Source: Pseudomonadota bacterium (GTDB lineage: Bacteria; Pseudomonadota; Alphaproteobacteria; Rhizobiales; Rhizobiaceae). Taken from it: a stretch of DNA of 36,627 nucleotides. The DNA lies in contig JAEXMK010000033.1 in the NCBI GenBank assembly GCA_023444445.1, positions 1 to 36,627 of the forward strand, in the 5' to 3' direction. Numbering within the stretch: position 1 is the first letter of the stretch; the number at the start of each line of letters is the position of its first letter. This document shows positions 35,623-36,627 of this stretch, one piece after another. The notes below the pieces were generated by a model. It was not told the DNA's origin and made no database searches. It was given only the letters and a program-made list of their open reading frames with translations. The position numbers and the translations under genes are program-made.

Positions 35623-36369
35623 ATGGGGAAAGGTACTGCGGACGTGACGAAAGCATCGGCCGGACAGACCCTTCACCAGCGTATCCTCAGCGATATAGAG
35701 GGCCGGATCGTCTCAGGAGAATGGCCGCCGGGCCACCGGCTGCCTTTCGAGGTAGACCTCGCTGATCAATATCACTGTTCGCGGATGACGGTGAATAAGG
35801 TCATGGGCCAGCTCGCCAAGGCCGGCTTGATCGAACGCCGCAAGAAGTCGGGTAGTTTCGTTCGTCAGCCGCAGATCCAATCTGCGGTCCTCCAAATTCA
35901 TGATATCGGGGCGGAAGTCGAATCCCTGGGCCTCGAATATGGCTTCAAGATCGTGGCGCGCGATGGACGCAGTGCAAAAAGCGCGGATCGTGAGCGGCTG
36001 GATGTTTCCGTCGGAACACCGTTGCTTGACATTCTCTGCATCCATTTTGCCGGCGCGCGCGAATTCTGTGTCGAGCAGCGCCTCATCAGTCTGACGGCAG
36101 TGCCGGAAGCGGCTGAAACCGACTTTAATAAAATCGCGCCGGGGCCCTGGCTGCTCGGCCATGTTCCGTGGAGTACTGCCGAACATCGGATCAGCGCCGA
36201 GTCGCCGTCGAAGGAGATCGCGCGTCTGCTCGGCATCTCAGACAGGCAGGCCTGTCTTGTGGTCGAGCGTCGCACCTGGAGCAATTCCGGTGCCGTGACC
36301 TATGTGCGCTTCACCTATCCCGGCAATGCACATGCCCTGGTTGCCCGTTTCAGCCCGTCTTCTGACTGA
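35623..36369 (+). CDS. hutC: Histidine utilisation repressor HutC
   Basis: GntR-family HutC/UTRA regulator of 248 residues. The winged helix is at about residues 15-85 (LPFEVDLADQYHCSRMTVNK, then VMGQLAKAGLIERRKKSGSFV); the UTRA ligand domain covers about 95-240 with CVEQRLISLTAVPEA and VVERRTWSNSGAVTYVRF. HutC proteins are released from DNA by urocanate. Being downstream of hutF, it should be controlled by its own operator at 34161-34172. The start at 35623 lacks a strong ribosome site, and an in-frame GTG at 35644 is a possible alternative. Confidence 0.95.
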   Translation: MGKGTADVTKASAGQTLHQRILSDIEGRIVSGEWPPGHRLPFEVDLADQYHCSRMTVNKVMGQLAKAGLIERRKKSGSFVRQPQIQSAVLQIHDIGAEVESLGLEYGFKIVARDGRSAKSADRERLDVSVGTPLLDILCIHFAGAREFCVEQRLISLTAVPEAAETDFNKIAPGPWLLGHVPWSTAEHRISAESPSKEIARLLGISDRQACLVVERRTWSNSGAVTYVRFTYPGNAHALVARFSPSSD

Positions 36370-36553
36370 AAACCCCTAAGGTCACCCGCGTCCTTTAATT
36401 GCGAAATGGAAACCCCATATAGGGGAAGGCCCGTCCTGCTTATCGTTTGCACGGCCAAAGGCGTTAAAATCGATTAATCTGTATGACTAATCTCAAATAC
36501 CCTTTTAAATTCAATTTGTTGTATGATTTTGTAAGTTTTTCGAATTTGGTGTG

Positions 36554-36583
36554 TTGACTTGTTTGGTGAGGTTCTCTTATAAG
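36554..36583 (+). promoter_or_regulatory. Very strong promoter at right edge (rRNA-operon-like)
   Basis: TTGACT (36554-36559) and TTATAA (36577-36582) with a 17-bp spacer (or TATAAG with 18). The 60 bp before it (about 36490-36550) are AT-rich like an UP element. After the -10 comes GC-rich GTCCGCTC and then a highly GC-rich leader with no reading frame before the window ends. The rest of 36370-36553 holds no gene; a weak CCCC-ATATA-GGGG hairpin lies at 36413-36425. Confidence 0.6.
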
Positions 36584-36627
36584 TCCGCTCACTGAACGAG
36601 GGCGGCGGCGCTGCTGGCGACGAAGTC

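Noticed and set aside
1..36627. CRISPR arrays, insertion sequences, toxin-antitoxin pairs
   Set aside because: No spaced direct repeats, transposase motifs or paired small toxin/antitoxin genes could be recognised on either strand.

Overview
The window looks like part of a secondary chromosome (chromid) of an Agrobacterium-like member of the Rhizobiaceae. The evidence is a complete repABC replication/partition locus with 16-bp parS palindromes of the rhizobial type, an alphaproteobacterial GlpSTPQ-type glycerol ABC transporter operon, a SoxR gene driven by its own sox box, and a full histidine-utilisation cluster. High GC with strong third-position bias produces many long antisense shadow ORFs. 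No transfer genes, insertion sequences, CRISPR arrays, tRNA genes or rRNA genes were found. The exact species cannot be fixed from sequence reading alone.

Left block (1-6180, minus strand): glpR, then glpD-glpS-glpT-glpP-glpQ (glpQ runs off the left edge). This is glycerol uptake plus glycerol-3-phosphate oxidation. A strong promoter upstream of glpD is overlaid by three TTCG units spaced exactly 11 bp apart, the likely GlpR operator. The two ATPases carry complementary defects that all fall in one of the two composite ATP sites.

Second block (6389-15119): a FadR-type GntR regulator is divergent from an operon encoding an NRAMP-fold permease without the metal-ligand motifs, PxpA (LamB/YcsF), a DUF1445 D-glutamate-cyclase-like protein, a PxpB-PxpC (KipI-KipA) fusion and a biotin carboxylase fused to a biotin carrier domain. 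A cytoplasmic GH13 alpha-amylase follows. The set resembles the Bacillus ycsFGI-kipIA cluster (5-oxoproline metabolism), with an added biotin carboxylase. An exact match to the FadR-type operator consensus lies in the divergent intergenic region.

Third block (15136-17626, minus strand): soxR with a 19-bp-spacer promoter and sox box, an LtrA-family membrane protein, a small secreted protein and a small unknown protein.

Fourth block (18061-23648): repC, a counter-transcribed RNA between repB and repC, repB, repA, two perfect parS sites upstream of repA, and a third imperfect parS beyond an FAD-dependent oxidoreductase gene on the other strand.

Fifth block (23906-26972, plus strand): a RidA-family deaminase, a D-threonine aldolase/D-serine dehydratase-like PLP enzyme and an M81 (MlrC-type) metallopeptidase. 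These suggest catabolism of D-amino acids or D-residue peptides.

Sixth block (26985-36369): hutD, a secreted alpha/beta hydrolase, then hutU-hutG-hutH-hutI (minus) divergent from hutF-hutC (plus). One perfect HutC operator sits between hutI and hutF, placed to control both directions. HutF plus HutG give the five-step route from histidine to glutamate through N-formylglutamate. The window ends at a very strong sigma70-type promoter, with an AT-rich upstream stretch and a GC-rich start region, that resembles an rRNA-operon promoter.
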